Part shown: positions 31,495-40,464 of the stretch, in pieces | Numbering within the stretch: the stretch's first letter is position 1 | How the letters are laid out: each line of letters begins with the position of its first letter | Source: Streptomyces sp. F001 | Lineage (GTDB): Bacteria; Actinomycetota; Actinomycetes; Streptomycetales; Streptomycetaceae | Direction of reading: 5' to 3' | Assembly (NCBI RefSeq): GCF_004187715.1 | Contig: NZ_QZWF01000001.1 | Span: 186,001 to 250,000 of the forward strand | Length of the DNA: 64,000 nucleotides | Notes under the pieces: generated by a model | The model's input: the letters and a program-made list of their open reading frames with translations, nothing else | Databases searched by the model: none | What the model was told of the DNA's origin: nothing | Position numbers and translations under genes: made by a program

Positions 31495-31943
31495 ATGGCC
31501 CTGTGGGACCGCATCAAGGAGTCCGCATCGACGATGCAGACCCAGCTGGCAAAGAAGAACGACCTCAAGAGCGGCGCCTTCCGCGACGCGAGCATGCCAT
31601 GTGCGCCCTGGTCGCCGCCGCCGACGGCACGATCGACCCCTCCGAACGGCAGCGCGTGGCACAGCTCATCGCCACCAACGAGGTGCTGCAGAACTTCGAC
31701 GCCGAAGATCTGCGCCGTCGCTTCGAGGACAACCTCAGCAAACTGACCACCGACTTCGCCTTCGGCAAGGTCAGTGTGCTGCAGGAGATCGCCAAGGCGA
31801 AGAAGAAGCCGGCCGAGGCGCGCGCCGTCATCCAGATCGGCATCGTCATCGGCGGCGCCGACGGCGACTTCGACAAGACCGAAGCGGTCGTTCGCGAGGC
31901 GTGCTTCACGCTCGACCTGCCGCCGCACGAGTTCGATCTCTGA
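31495..31943 (+). CDS. TerB-family tellurite/stress protein (one frame change)
   Basis: ATG at 31495. About 149 residues, all-helical: MALWDRIKESASTMQTQLAK, then AMCALVAAADGTIDPSERQR, VLQNFDAEDLRRRFEDNLSK, ARAVIQIGIVIGGADGDFDK and a C-terminal LDLPPHEFDL. The two acidic DGTIDPSE and DGDFDKTE loops are the TerB metal-binding hallmarks. The single missing base (ATGGCC reads ATGCC near 31597) is a clear example of the sequence error in this window. TerB works with TerD and other Ter proteins in membrane-linked stress complexes. Preceded by operator copy b. Confidence 0.85.
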
Positions 31944-31983
31944 CCGAGGACTGCCCCACGGGGCGGACGTCGGGCCCTTGGCC

Positions 31984-32030
31984 CCTGCCGCCTGCGTGAT
32001 CACCCAATCCCACGCAGGCGGCAGGCTTTC
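31984..32030 (+). terminator. Rho-independent-type terminator after TerB
   Basis: Perfect 15-bp stem (31984-31998 with 32011-32025), 12-base loop, followed by CTTTCC. It starts 40 bases after the TerB stop. Confidence 0.75.
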
Positions 32031-32166
32031 CCTGGTCCTGGATGTGAGCGTTTGTGACGCCGAGAAGCGTAAGGCGCGGCAAGGTGCCATGCCTCCACAC
32101 CGCAGCCGTGCTCTCTGAAAGTCGCGCCTTTCTGCGCTGGTTCCGCTTGGACTGGGCGAGGAGAGC

Positions 32167-33275
32167 GTGAGCAGTACGACGCAGGCTGCGTCGGCCCGTG
32201 CAGCGGCATCCGCGACTGCAGCCGCCGAGCAGACGGGGCCCTGCGGCCGAAGCGGCGGGACGCCTTCTCGACAACGCCAAGTACCTGGCGATGGTCCTGT
32301 CGCGATGGCACGCCTGGGAGCCCTGCGTTCCGCAGCCGTGCTGTCACCGCGTCTACACGATCGTCTACGCCTTCACATGCCGGCGTTCATCGTGATCTCG
32401 GGCTACTTCTCGCGCGGCTTCGACGCAAGCCCGGAGAAGATCAAGCGCCTGATCACCGGGCTCGTCGTGCCGTATGTCGTCTTCGAGGCGGCGTAACCTT
32501 CTTCACCCGGTGGAGCAACGGCGTCCCCGACCGCCCGGTCAGCCTGCTGGACCCCCTGTATCTGACGTGGTTCCTGGCGGCACTGTTCCTCTGGCGGTTG
32601 ACCACACCCGTCTGGAAGAGCATCCGGTGGCCACTGCCCATCGCGCTCGGTATCGCGGCCCTGGCCACGCTCTCGCCACCCATCGGCAAGGACCTCGACC
32701 TGCAGCGCGTCCTGCAGTTCCTGCCGTACTTCGTGCTGGGCCTGTGCCTGAGGCCGGAGCACTTCCGGCTGGTGCGCCGGTGGCGGGTGCGGATCATGGC
32801 CGTGCCAGTCTTCGTGGGTGCGCTCGTGTTCGCGTACTGGGCGGTCCCGCAGATGGACTACGCCTGGTTCTTCCACAACGCCGCCGCCGAGGACTTCGGA
32901 GTGCCCGCCTGGTACGGGCCGGTCATGACCCTGGCCCTCTTCGGCTGTTCCATGGTCCTGGTTGCCTGCTTCCTCGCATGGGTGCCTGGACGCCGGGCAT
33001 GGTTCACCGCCCTGGGCGCGGGCACCCTCTACGGCTACCTCCTGCACGGTTTCGTCATCCAGGCCGCCAACCACCGGCACTGGTCCCACCTCGACTGGTT
33101 CCACCAGCCGCTCGGCAAGATCACCGTCTCCCTCATCGCCGCCGCAGTCGTGACCGTGCTGTGCACGCCTCCCGTGCGGAGCATCTTCCGGTTCGTGCTG
33201 GAGCCGAGGATGGACTGGGCCTTCCGGAAGGGCTTGACCCTGACGGGTCGCGGCCAGAGGGCCGCACAGAAGTAA
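32167..33275 (+). CDS. Acyltransferase family 3 integral membrane protein (frame broken)
   Basis: GTG at 32167 with GAGGAGAG upstream. About 370 residues with ten or so hydrophobic helices. Family marks: DNAKYLAMVL (the conserved N-terminal helix with Asp), then VYAFHMPAFIVISGYFS (H-x-P-x-F-x-x-S-G-Y/F, active-site region), and at the end TLYGYLLHGFVIQAANHR. These enzymes transfer acyl groups to sugars or wall polymers at the membrane. Frame changes near 32260, 32310, 32345 and 32490; the rest (32500-33275) is clean. It ends GQRAAQK. No partner gene identifies the substrate. Confidence 0.8.
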
Positions 33276-33373
33276 CCAGGGGTCGCACAGGAGTAGGGGC
33301 CGGGAGGCGCCGGGAACCGGGATGTGGCCAGAATCGTTTGCCTAATTCCACAGCTATCGGAGGAGTACCGACC

Positions 33374-33484
33374 TTGTCCGCCAGATCGACGGACCCCTCG
33401 GGGCACAGTCCCCGACCATCCCGCCAGGTCTTTGCTGAGCGCGGCACCCGGCGGGGTGCCCCATCCCGATCGATGCGCCGATGA
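33374..33484 (+). CDS. Possible leader peptide coupled to the DUF21/CBS gene
   Basis: A strong GGAGGAG (33359-33365) is followed eight bases later by TTG at 33374, opening 36 codons (MSARSTDPSGHSPRP...). These end in a TGA overlapping the ATG of the DUF21/CBS gene (ATGA at 33481). That gene has no good ribosome site of its own, so coupling is plausible. A GGCACCC/GGGTGCC hairpin (33443-33460) lies inside the small frame. Genes for magnesium-linked transporters often have translated leaders, but I know of none with this sequence. Confidence 0.3.
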   Translation: MSARSTDPSGHSPRPSRQVFAERGTRRGAPSRSMRR

Positions 33485-34816
33485 GTGCCGTGGAAGCCTG
33501 GCTGGGCCTGCTGGCCGTCCTTGTCCTGACCGCGGGCACCGGCTATTTCGTCGCCCAGGAATTCGCCTACGTCTCGGCCGACCGGCTCGCGCTCTCCCGT
33601 GACGCCGAGGCCGGTGATCGGAAGGCCGCCCGTGCGCTGAAGGTGCTGGAGCGGCTGTCGTTCATGCTGTCCGGCGCGCAGCTGGGCATCACCGTGACCG
33701 GTCTGGTCGTCGGCTTCATCGCCGAGCCGTCGGTGTCCGCCCTGCTCAAGCCGGTCCTGTCCGGTATCGGCATCCCGATGGGGCGGTCAGCGGTATCTCC
33801 GTGGTGCTCGCCTTCGTGGGCGCCACTGTCGTGCAGATGGTGCTGGGCGAGCTGGCGCCGAAGAACCTCGCGATCGCCGTGCCCGAGCGACTGGCGAAGT
33901 CGCTGGCCACCTCGACTATGGCGTACCTGAAGGTCGTCGGCCCCGTGGTGAGGATCTTCGACGGCGCGGCGAACCGGCTGCTGCGCAAGGTCGGCATCGA
34001 GCCCGTCGAGGAACTGCACCACGGCGCCACCCTGGAGGAGCTCGGCCACCTGATCGGCGAGTCGCACGAGCAGGGCGAGCTGCCGAGGGACACGGCCGCC
34101 CTGCTGGACCATGCCCTGGAGTTCTCGGAGCGCACCCTGGACGAGGTGATGGTGCCGCGCGCCGACGCCGTCTTCGTCCGCAAGGACGCCGGCGTCGCCG
34201 AAGCCATCGCCCTGATCGGCATGCACGGCCACTCCAACTATCCCGTCCTCGGCGATCACCCCGACGACATCACCGGCGTCCTGGGCGTGCGCGAGCTGAT
34301 GCGGCTACCGCGGAGCAGTTCGCCGGCACGACCGCCGGCGCTGTCGCGCGGCGTCCGCTGCTGCTGCCCGACACGCTGCCGCTGCCGGAGGCGGTCGAGC
34401 AGATGCGACAGCAGGACGACGAGTTCGCGGTCGTTCTGGACGAGCACGGTGGCGTGGCCGGCATCGTCACCTACGAGGACATCGCCGAGGAGCTGGTCGG
34501 CGACATCGCCGACGAGAGCGACACCGTCACCGAACTCGCCGTCGCGGACAGGGACGGCTGGCTGGTGGACGCCGGGCGCCGCCTGGACGAGATCGCCGAG
34601 GCGACCGGCATCGAGCTGCCCGAGGAGGAGGACTACGACACCGTGGCCGGCCTGATCGTGGACCGGCTCGGCCGCTTCCCGACGGTCGGCGACCGCCTCT
34701 CCGTCGAACTGTCCGACGGCGGTCGCGCGGTGATCGACGTACGGAGCCTGGACCGGCACGTGCCGGAACGGGTCCGCATCCAGCGGGTGGCAGAGAAGGT
34801 GGAGGAGCAGGCATGA
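33481..34816 (+). CDS. DUF21/CBS/CorC-HlyC (CNNM-like) membrane protein 1 (frame broken)
   Basis: ATG at 33481 overlapping a possible leader peptide stop. About 440 residues. N-terminal DUF21 domain (LGLLAVLVLTAGTGYFVAQE, SGAQLGITVTGLVVGFIAE, MVLGELAPKNLAIAVPERLA), paired CBS domains (TLDEVMVPRADAVFVRKDA, EFAVVLDEHGGVAGIVTYED) and a CorC/HlyC C-terminal domain (YDTVAGLIVDRLGRFPTVGD). These proteins are linked to magnesium or cobalt efflux. Frame changes near 33785 and 34310. Its TGA overlaps the ATG of the second DUF21 gene, so both are translated together. Confidence 0.85.
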
Positions 34817-35829
34817 ATTTCCCGATGGCGCTCTTCGTCACCGTGCTGCTGCTGATCGGCAGCGGGTTCTTCGTGGCCGCCGAGTTCGCGCTGGTCGCCG
34901 CCAAACGGCACCGCATGGAGAAGGCCGCCGCCCAGGGACAGCGCGGCGCGAAGGCCGCGCTCGCCGGAATGCGCGAGCTGTCGCTCATGCTCGCCGGGGC
35001 GCAGCTCGGCATCACCGTGTGCACGCTGGGCCTGGGCTCGGTCTCCAAGCCCGCGATCTCCCACGAACTCGACCCGCTGCTGCACAGTCTCGGTCTGCCC
35101 AGCGCGCTCAGCTACGGCGTCGCCTTCGCCGTCGCCATGATCGTCGTGGTGTTCCTGCACATGGTGGTGGGCGAGATGGCCCCAAGTCCTGGGCCATCGC
35201 ACACCCGGAGCGCTCGGCGATGCTGCTCGCCCCGCCCTTCCGGGGCGTGGTGAAGCTGGTGCGGCCGTTGATCGGGCTGCTCAACTGGGTCAGCAACGCG
35301 CTCGTGCGACTGTGCCGGGTCACCCGCGCGACGAGCTGGCCGCCGTCCACAACCGCGAGCAGCTCACCCACCTGGTGGAGGAGTCCGAGCGGCTCGGACT
35401 GATCAGCGAGACCGACTCGGAGCTGCTCACCCGGTCGCTGACCGAGCCGAGACGCGGGTGAGCACCCTCCAGGTCCCGGCTGGTCAGATCACGTCCGTCG
35501 AGGGCAGCGCCGGCATCGAGGAGATCCTGCGCGTGGCTGCCGACAGTGACCGAACCCGTCTGCTGGTCCGTGACGGCGACGTCTTCCTCGGCTCGATCCA
35601 TGCCCGGGACGCTTTGGTCGCCCGAGCCCAGGGCCGTGCCGCCGACGCTCGTGCCCTGGCCCGACCGGTGCCCGAGATGGCCGGGGACACCACCGTCACT
35701 GACGCGATCGACCTGCTCCGCGGGCGCCGCGCCTCTCTGGCGGTCGTGCGCGACGCGTCCGGCCGAGCAACCGGCATGGTGAGCCTGGACGACCTCCTGG
35801 CCCGCTTCCTGCAACCGCAGACAGCCTGA
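34813..35829 (+). CDS. DUF21/CBS (CNNM-like) membrane protein 2 (frame broken)
   Basis: ATG at 34813 (MNFPMALFVTVLLLIGSGFF). About 340 residues: DUF21 transmembrane domain (ELSLMLAGAQLGITVCTLGL, MVVGEMAPKSWAIAHPERSA), then a CBS pair (TRLLVRDGDVFLGSIHARDA; DAIDLLRGRRASLAVVRD), ending LARFLQPQTA. Unlike its neighbour it lacks the CorC/HlyC domain, a common arrangement in actinobacterial pairs that probably form a heteromer. Frame changes near 35180, 35325 and 35447. Confidence 0.85.
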
Positions 35830-35851
35830 GCGGACAAGTGATCACACGACG

Positions 35852-35875
35852 GGGTCCGGCCGGCAGGCCGGACCC
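35852..35875. terminator. Bidirectional terminator between DUF21 gene 2 and tatA
   Basis: Perfect 10-bp stem GGGTCCGGCC/GGCCGGACCC with GGCA loop between two convergent genes. Confidence 0.7.
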
Positions 35876-35903
35876 GTCAGCGTCTTGCCGCCACGTCGAC
35901 CGG

Positions 35904-36128
35904 TCAGGAGCGCGCGGGCGGCTCGTCCCGCTCAGCGGCAGTGCCCGGCACGACCCGGCCCGCGCCAGGCTGTGCGCCGTCGGCGTCCTGCTCCTTGAGC
36001 GCTTTGGCCTCGCTCTTGAAGATTCGCGCTGCCTTGCCCGCCGAACGCGTCAGTTCGGGCAGTTTCTTGATGCCGAGGACCACGACAACGACGAGGAGGA
36101 TCAGGGCCAGTTCACTCAAGCCGAACAT
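35904..36128 (-). CDS. tatA: TatA/E-family twin-arginine translocase subunit
   Basis: Intact 74-residue frame. The N-terminal helix MFGLSELALILLVVVVVLGI, then KKLPELTRSAGKAARIFKSE (amphipathic helix after the FG/P hinge) and a charged tail are diagnostic. It would multimerise as the pore of Tat export. It is solitary, without tatC or tatB, so it is probably an accessory paralogue rather than the housekeeping gene. Its start is 63 bp from operator copy c, on the opposite side from the channel gene. Confidence 0.85.
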   Translation of the reverse strand: MFGLSELALILLVVVVVLGIKKLPELTRSAGKAARIFKSEAKALKEQDADGAQPGAGRVVPGTAAERDEPPARS

Positions 36129-36190
36129 CAGGTCTGCTCTCTCCTGGGGCGAGCCGTCCGCCGATATGACGAACCGGCGACGCGAAGTGA

Positions 36191-36206
36191 TCTACAGTGC
36201 TGTAGA
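36191..36206. promoter_or_regulatory. Palindromic operator, copy c (proposed BlaI-type site)
   Basis: TCTACA-GTGC-TGTAGA, a perfect 6+6 palindrome, in the divergent region 63 bp from the tatA start and 93 bp from the ion-channel start. Confidence 0.75.
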
Positions 36207-36298
36207 AGTCTCTCCTGAAACGTGATCGCGCAACAAGCCCGCCTTCCAGCCTCGTTGGCCGGGAGAGGCTGCACCATGCGAGGGAGCAAGGCAACAAG

Positions 36299-37233
36299 AT
36301 GCTGGACCACCACGACCCTACAGCCGCACCGGTAGCCGCATCAGTTCGACGGGATGCGGCCCGCCGCTGCCGAGCCATCACCGAGGCCCGCTGGTTCGCC
36401 ATCACGGTCTTCGCGATGATCCTGGCCAACGCGGCCCTGCTGGGCGTCGAGACCTACCACGGGCTGGCGGCCGAATGGCACCGCTGGTTATGGCTCGCCG
36501 AGCATGTCTGCCTTGCCGCCTTCACCATCGAGATCCTTCTGCGCATGGCCGCCCATGCAGACCGCCCCGGGCAGTTCTGGAAGGACCCCTGGAACGTCTT
36601 CGACCTGGCCGTGGTGCTGTGCGCCTACCTCCCGTCGTCCGCGAGAACACCACCGTCCTGCGACTGCTGCGCCTGGCCCGCGTCCTGCGCACCGCCCGCT
36701 TCCTGCCCCAGCTCCGCGTAGTCCTGACGGCGGTCGCCCGCAGCCTGCCCGGCACACTCAGCTTCCTGCTCGTCGGCACCCTGCTGCTGTACGTGTACGC
36801 CATGGTCGGCTGGGTCTTCTTCAGCCACCACGACCCCGAGCACTTCGGCTCCCTCGGTCGTGCCGTGCTCACCCTGTTCCTCCTGATGACGCTGGACGGC
36901 ATCGGCGACGCGGTCCGCGCCGGCTTGGAGATCTCCCGCTGGAGCCTGCTCTACTACGGCTCCTACGTGCTGCTCGCCTCCTTCGTCCTCGTCAACGTCC
37001 TCATCGGCGTCGTCCTGACTTCCCTCGACGAGGCGCGGCAGACGGAACGGGACGAGCCCGAACAGGCCGAGGGCCCGGCAGACCCATGCGCGCTGCAGGA
37101 ACGAATCACCGCCGCCCGCCGCGCCCTGGACGATCTTCAAGCCGAACTCGACCGCTCCACCCCGGCCATCACTCGAGAAGCAGAGCGGATTGAAATCAAT
37201 TCGAACGGGCACTCGCATGCCGCCAACGATTGA
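36299..37233 (+). CDS. Voltage-gated cation channel, single-domain six-helix type (one frame change)
   Basis: ATG at 36299, about 311 residues. S1 (WFAITVFAMILANAALLGVE), S2/S3 (HVCLAAFTIEILLRM; FDLAVVLCAYLP), S4 with arginine every third residue (LRLLRLARVLRTARFLPQLR), S5 (LPGTLSFLLVGTLLLYVYAM), pore loop LTLFLLMTLDGIGD and S6 (YGSYVLLASFVLVNVLIGVV), then a C-terminal coiled coil (ERITAARRALDDLQAELD). This is the NaChBac/BacNav architecture, but the filter TLDGIGD departs from the usual TLESW, so selectivity is unclear. One lost base near 36635. Preceded by operator copy c. Confidence 0.85.
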
Positions 37234-37251
37234 GAGGGTGGCATACCGCTC

Positions 37252-37515
37252 GTGGAGATCTCAGGCGTCATCAGCGCGATCGTCATCGGCATCGTGATCG
37301 GTTTCCTCGGCCGGCTCGTCGTCCCCGGCCGCCAGCGCATCGGCGTCCTCTGGACGATCGCGATCGGCATCATCGCCGCGCTCATCGGCACCGGCATCGC
37401 CTCCGGCCTCGACGTCGCCGACACCGAGGGCGTCGACTGGGTCGAGTGGCTCTTCCAGATTGGCCTCGCGGCCCTCGGCGTCGCCGCGGTCAGCAAGGTC
37501 AAACTGCGTCGCTGA
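37252..37515 (+). CDS. GlsB/YeaQ/YmgE-family (transglycosylase-associated) membrane protein
   Basis: GTG at 37252 after GAGAGGG, 18 bases behind the channel gene, so probably cotranscribed with it. Intact, 87 residues, three short hydrophobic helices (AIVIGIVIGFLGRLVVPG; LWTIAIGIIAALIGTGIA; FQIGLAALGVAAVSKV). Such proteins are general envelope-stress membrane proteins of unknown biochemical role. A second family member lies at 40111. Confidence 0.85.
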   Translation: MEISGVISAIVIGIVIGFLGRLVVPGRQRIGVLWTIAIGIIAALIGTGIASGLDVADTEGVDWVEWLFQIGLAALGVAAVSKVKLRR

Positions 37516-37559
37516 CTCGCCGACTCCACAGCATGCGCGGAAACCCGAAACAGCCGCCG

Positions 37560-38469
37560 CCAGCACAGGAGCGGATCTCGGCGCACTACCCGTCGGGGCT
37601 TCCGACCCGGCGGACATCGTCACCCACACCGACCGGACCGCCGAGGTCAGGGAGGCCGCGGCGACAGTGGGCGGCGTGGCCCGCGTCGAGGACGCCACCG
37701 ACCACACACCGGACAGCGAACTCACCCACCTGACCGTGGTGTTGAAGGACGCGCCTGACAGCCAGGCCGCAAGGACACGATCGACGACCTCCGCGAAGCC
37801 GTGAACCCGATGGGCGCCCTGGTCGGCGGCACCACCGCCGAGACTCTCGACACCCAGCGAGCCGCCGACCGCGACCTGACGACGGTCGTCCCCATCGTGC
37901 TCCTCGTCGTCCTTGCCGTACTGATCCTCCTGCTGCGGTCCCTCATCGCCCCGATCCTGCTCCTGGCCACGGTCGTGCTGTCGTACTTCGCGGCCCTCGG
38001 CGCCTCGAACCTGCTCTTCGAGCACGTCCTGGACTTCGCGGGCGTCGACTGGTCGATCCCGCTGATGGGCTTCGTGTTCCTTGTCGCCCTAGGCATCGAC
38101 TACAACATCTTCCTCATGCACCGCGTGAAGGAGGAGACCGGAGGCTGGGCCACGAACGCGGGATCCTGGAAGGGCTGACGAGTACCGGCGGCGTCATCAC
38201 CTCGGCGGGCATAGTCCTGGCGGCCACCTTCGCGATCTTCGCGGGACTGCCGATGGTGACAATGGCCCAGATGGGCGTCCTCGCCGGCATCGGCGTCCTC
38301 CTGGACACCTTCCTCGTCCGCACCGTCCTGGTGCCCGCCCTCGCCCTGGACCTGGGTCGCTGGTTCTGGTGGCCGGGCCGCCTCTTCCGGCCCTGCCGCA
38401 CGTCGACGGGAACACCTCGGCTCACACCGCCTCCACCACGGCCGGGACCGGGCCCACGAGGTGGCGTAG
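37560..38469 (+). pseudogene. MMPL-family (RND) transporter, C-terminal half only
   Basis: Reading begins abruptly about 45 bases after GlsB at QERISAHYPSG, a stretch that lies in the middle of actinobacterial MMPL proteins. It continues DPADIVTHTDRTAEVREAA, MGALVGGTTAETLDTQRAAD, VVPIVLLVVLAVLILLLRSL, FVFLVALGIDYNIFLMHRVK (the D-Y proton-relay helix), GGVITSAGIVLAATFAIFAG and GIGVLLDTFLVRTVLVPALA. The end is put at 38469 (HEVA, one base restored). The whole N-terminal porter and first helices are missing with no start codon, so this is a true truncation or join. Confidence 0.75.
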
Positions 38470-38613
38470 GCCCAGGAAGGTCCCCCTCCTCTCCAGGCCC
38501 TCGCCTACCCGGCGCATGCACATCGGCAAGATGCGCATGCGCCGAGCTTGCCCGGCCGATGCCGGATCCCACTGGTCAGCCGGTGGACAACGCCTGACCG
38601 CGCCGACGCCTGC

Positions 38614-39539
38614 TCACAGGGGCGTGGCGGCGTACAGGATGAAGAACATCGTCACCGCGGAGTTCGCGGACGACATCGCCGATACCGCCGTACCCGCGGC
38701 CGCACCCCACGCCGCAAGGCCCACGGTGGTGAACACCGAGGGCCAGCTCCGCACGACGGGAGCCGGGCCGAGCAGAGCGGTTACCCGGCGCGGCACCGGC
38801 CCCGGTGCGGCGAGCCCCGCCAACGTGGGTACCGGAGTGGCGCGGACACGAGCGCCGCCTTGCCGATCGCGCGCGCCACCGTGCGGCGACTGCCCACCTT
38901 CTGAGCGCCTCTTCGTCCGCCCACCGTTCGGCTGTGTAGGAGACGGCCGTGCGCAGCGGACGCAGGAACGGGTTGGCCTGGCCGCGAGTTGGACAGCGAG
39001 CAGGAACCGGTGATGCCGCGCGGCCAAATGCGCCCGCTCATGGGCGAACAGCGCCCGGCGTTCGGCCGGCTCCAGGCAGTCCAGCAGGGCCGTGGTCACC
39101 ACCACCCGGTCCCGGCCACCTCCCGGCAGCGCGTACGCGTAAGGGACGCCATCGGGCAGTACGACGACCTCGGTGCCGGGCATCCCGGCCAGCGCCCTAT
39201 GAGCCCGCGGCGCACCCGGCCGTGCCGCCACAGGGTCCGGCCGCAGCCAGCAGCACGGCGAACAGTGCGGGAATGGCGGCCTTCCCGGCTACCTCGTCGT
39301 ACGGCACCGCCGCCCGCACCTCCGGGTCCGACCAGCCGTCGGGCAGCGGGTTGCCGGGCAGTTGGGCGTGCCCACCACCATCACCAGGCCCAGGCACACC
39401 GTGCTGCAGGACGCCATCATTGCGGCCACGCCGGTCAGCAGTCGGTCGCGGCCCGCGGATGCAGGTGCTGCTCGGCCAGGCGCGCGATCGGCCAGGCCGT
39501 GAGCGGCAGTACCAGCGGCAGAAAGACGAAGACCCCCAT
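38614..39539 (-). CDS. M56 (BlaR1/MecR1-like) membrane metallopeptidase (frame broken)
   Basis: Starts MGVFVFLPLVLPLTAWPIAR at 39539, seven bases after the BlaI stop; ends LYAATPL at 38614. About 308 residues, four or so membrane helices. The zinc motif HERAH (in ALFAHERAHLAARHHRFLLA, near 39030) marks the M56 family, with AERR preceding and a downstream helix bearing the third ligand in another frame. It lacks the C-terminal penicillin-sensor domain of true BlaR1, as usual in actinobacteria. In related pairs the peptidase inactivates the BlaI repressor upon a signal. About five frame changes. Confidence 0.75.
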
Positions 39540-39545
39540 GAGATG

Positions 39546-39976
39546 TCAGTCTTCCCCTTCGCTCCGGTCCGACCCAGCAGGTCGCGCAGCAGCCGCTCGT
39601 CGTCCGGCCCCAGGCCCGTGACAAAGCTGGCCAGCACCGCCTCCCGGTCGCTCTCGGCGTCCAGCACCCTGCGCATCCGGTGCGCCGCGAGGCCCGCCTC
39701 GTCCGACGCCGGCGTCCACGCGAAGGACCGGCCGACCCGCTCCCGGGTCACCGCGCCCTTGGCCAGCAGCCGGGTCAGGATCGTGATCACCGTCGTATAG
39801 GCGAGATCCCCGCCCAGCCGCTCCTGCACCCAGCCGGCCGTCGCCGGCCCGTCCGCCTCCCCCAACGCCGACAGGACCAGCACCTCCAGCTCACCCTGCC
39901 CCGACGCCGGGAACGCTGCCGGTGATCCGTCACGTCCTGTCTCCCTTCCGCTGCCGCCCGTTGTCCGACCGGACAT
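39546..39976 (-). CDS. BlaI/MecI/CopY-family transcriptional repressor
   Basis: ATG at 39976, about 143 residues. GELEVLVLSALGEADGPATA, then GWVQERLGGDLAYTTVITIL and TRLLAKGAVTRERVGRSFAW form the BlaI winged helix (the TT-V-xTxLxRL recognition helix is intact). The rest is the dimerisation region, which contains the usual proteolysis zone (LAAHRMRRVLDAESDREAVL). One lost base near the end gives the stop at 39546. It is followed directly by the M56 peptidase, the classical repressor/antirepressor pair. Its start is 52 bp from operator copy d, implying autoregulation. BlaI-family dimers recognise TACA...TGTA dyads, as in all five sites here. Confidence 0.85.
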
Positions 39977-40027
39977 CGTATAGACGCCCGACGTCCGCCC
40001 GCCGCACCGCGGACCATCATCACGTCA

Positions 40028-40043
40028 TCTACAAAAGTGTAGA
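40028..40043. promoter_or_regulatory. Palindromic operator, copy d, between blaI-like and GlsB genes
   Basis: TCTACA-AAAG-TGTAGA, a perfect 6+6 palindrome. It lies 52 bp from the BlaI start on one side and 68 bp from the GlsB start on the other, consistent with repressor autoregulation and shared control. Confidence 0.75.
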
Positions 40044-40110
40044 AGATAGGCTGCCCGGACATACAGTTCCGCGCCACACCGATGGCAACGACACAAGGAG
40101 AGCAGGAGAC

Positions 40111-40375
40111 ATGGGCGTCATCGCATGGCTGGTACTGGGCCTTCTCGCCGGAGCGATCGCCAAGGCCATCCTGCCCGGACGCGACCCGGGCGGACTCATC
40201 GGCACGACAGCCATCGGCATCGCGGGCGCCTTCATCGGAGGCTGGCTGTCGACGAAGTTCCTCGACCGACCGGTGGAGCGGGAGTTCTTCGACGCCGCCA
40301 CGTGGGCTCGCCATCGCGGGCGCCCTGGTTCTGCTGATCGGCTACCGCATCCTCTTCGGAAACTCCCGCGACTGA
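40111..40375 (+). CDS. GlsB/YeaQ/YmgE-family membrane protein 2 (one frame change)
   Basis: ATG at 40111 preceded by GGAG. About 88 residues: MGVIAWLVLGLLAGAIAKAI, LPGRDPGGLIGTTAIGIAGA, FIGGWLSTKF and, after one lost base near 40305, GALVLLIGYRILFGNSRD. The GLxxGxxAKxxxPGxxxGG pattern is the family hallmark. A stress-linked inner-membrane protein, divergent from the BlaI/M56 pair and sharing operator d. Confidence 0.85.
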
Positions 40376-40397
40376 CCCGAGCCACCAGGCCATCACT

Positions 40398-40413
40398 TCT
40401 ACAGTGTTGTAGA
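40398..40413. promoter_or_regulatory. Palindromic operator, copy e (proposed BlaI-type site)
   Basis: TCTACA-GTGT-TGTAGA, a perfect 6+6 palindrome, 52 bp upstream of the TerD start. Its right arm TGTAGATT could overlap a -10 element (TAGATT). Confidence 0.75.
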
Positions 40414-40464
40414 TTTTCATCGAGCCCCTCCGGGCCCTGACCTGACGCACGAGAAGGATACGCA

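Noticed and set aside
33276..33480. Magnesium (M-box) riboswitch before the DUF21/CBS genes
   Set aside because: Only one short hairpin and a ribosome site can be seen; none of the conserved M-box elements is recognisable.
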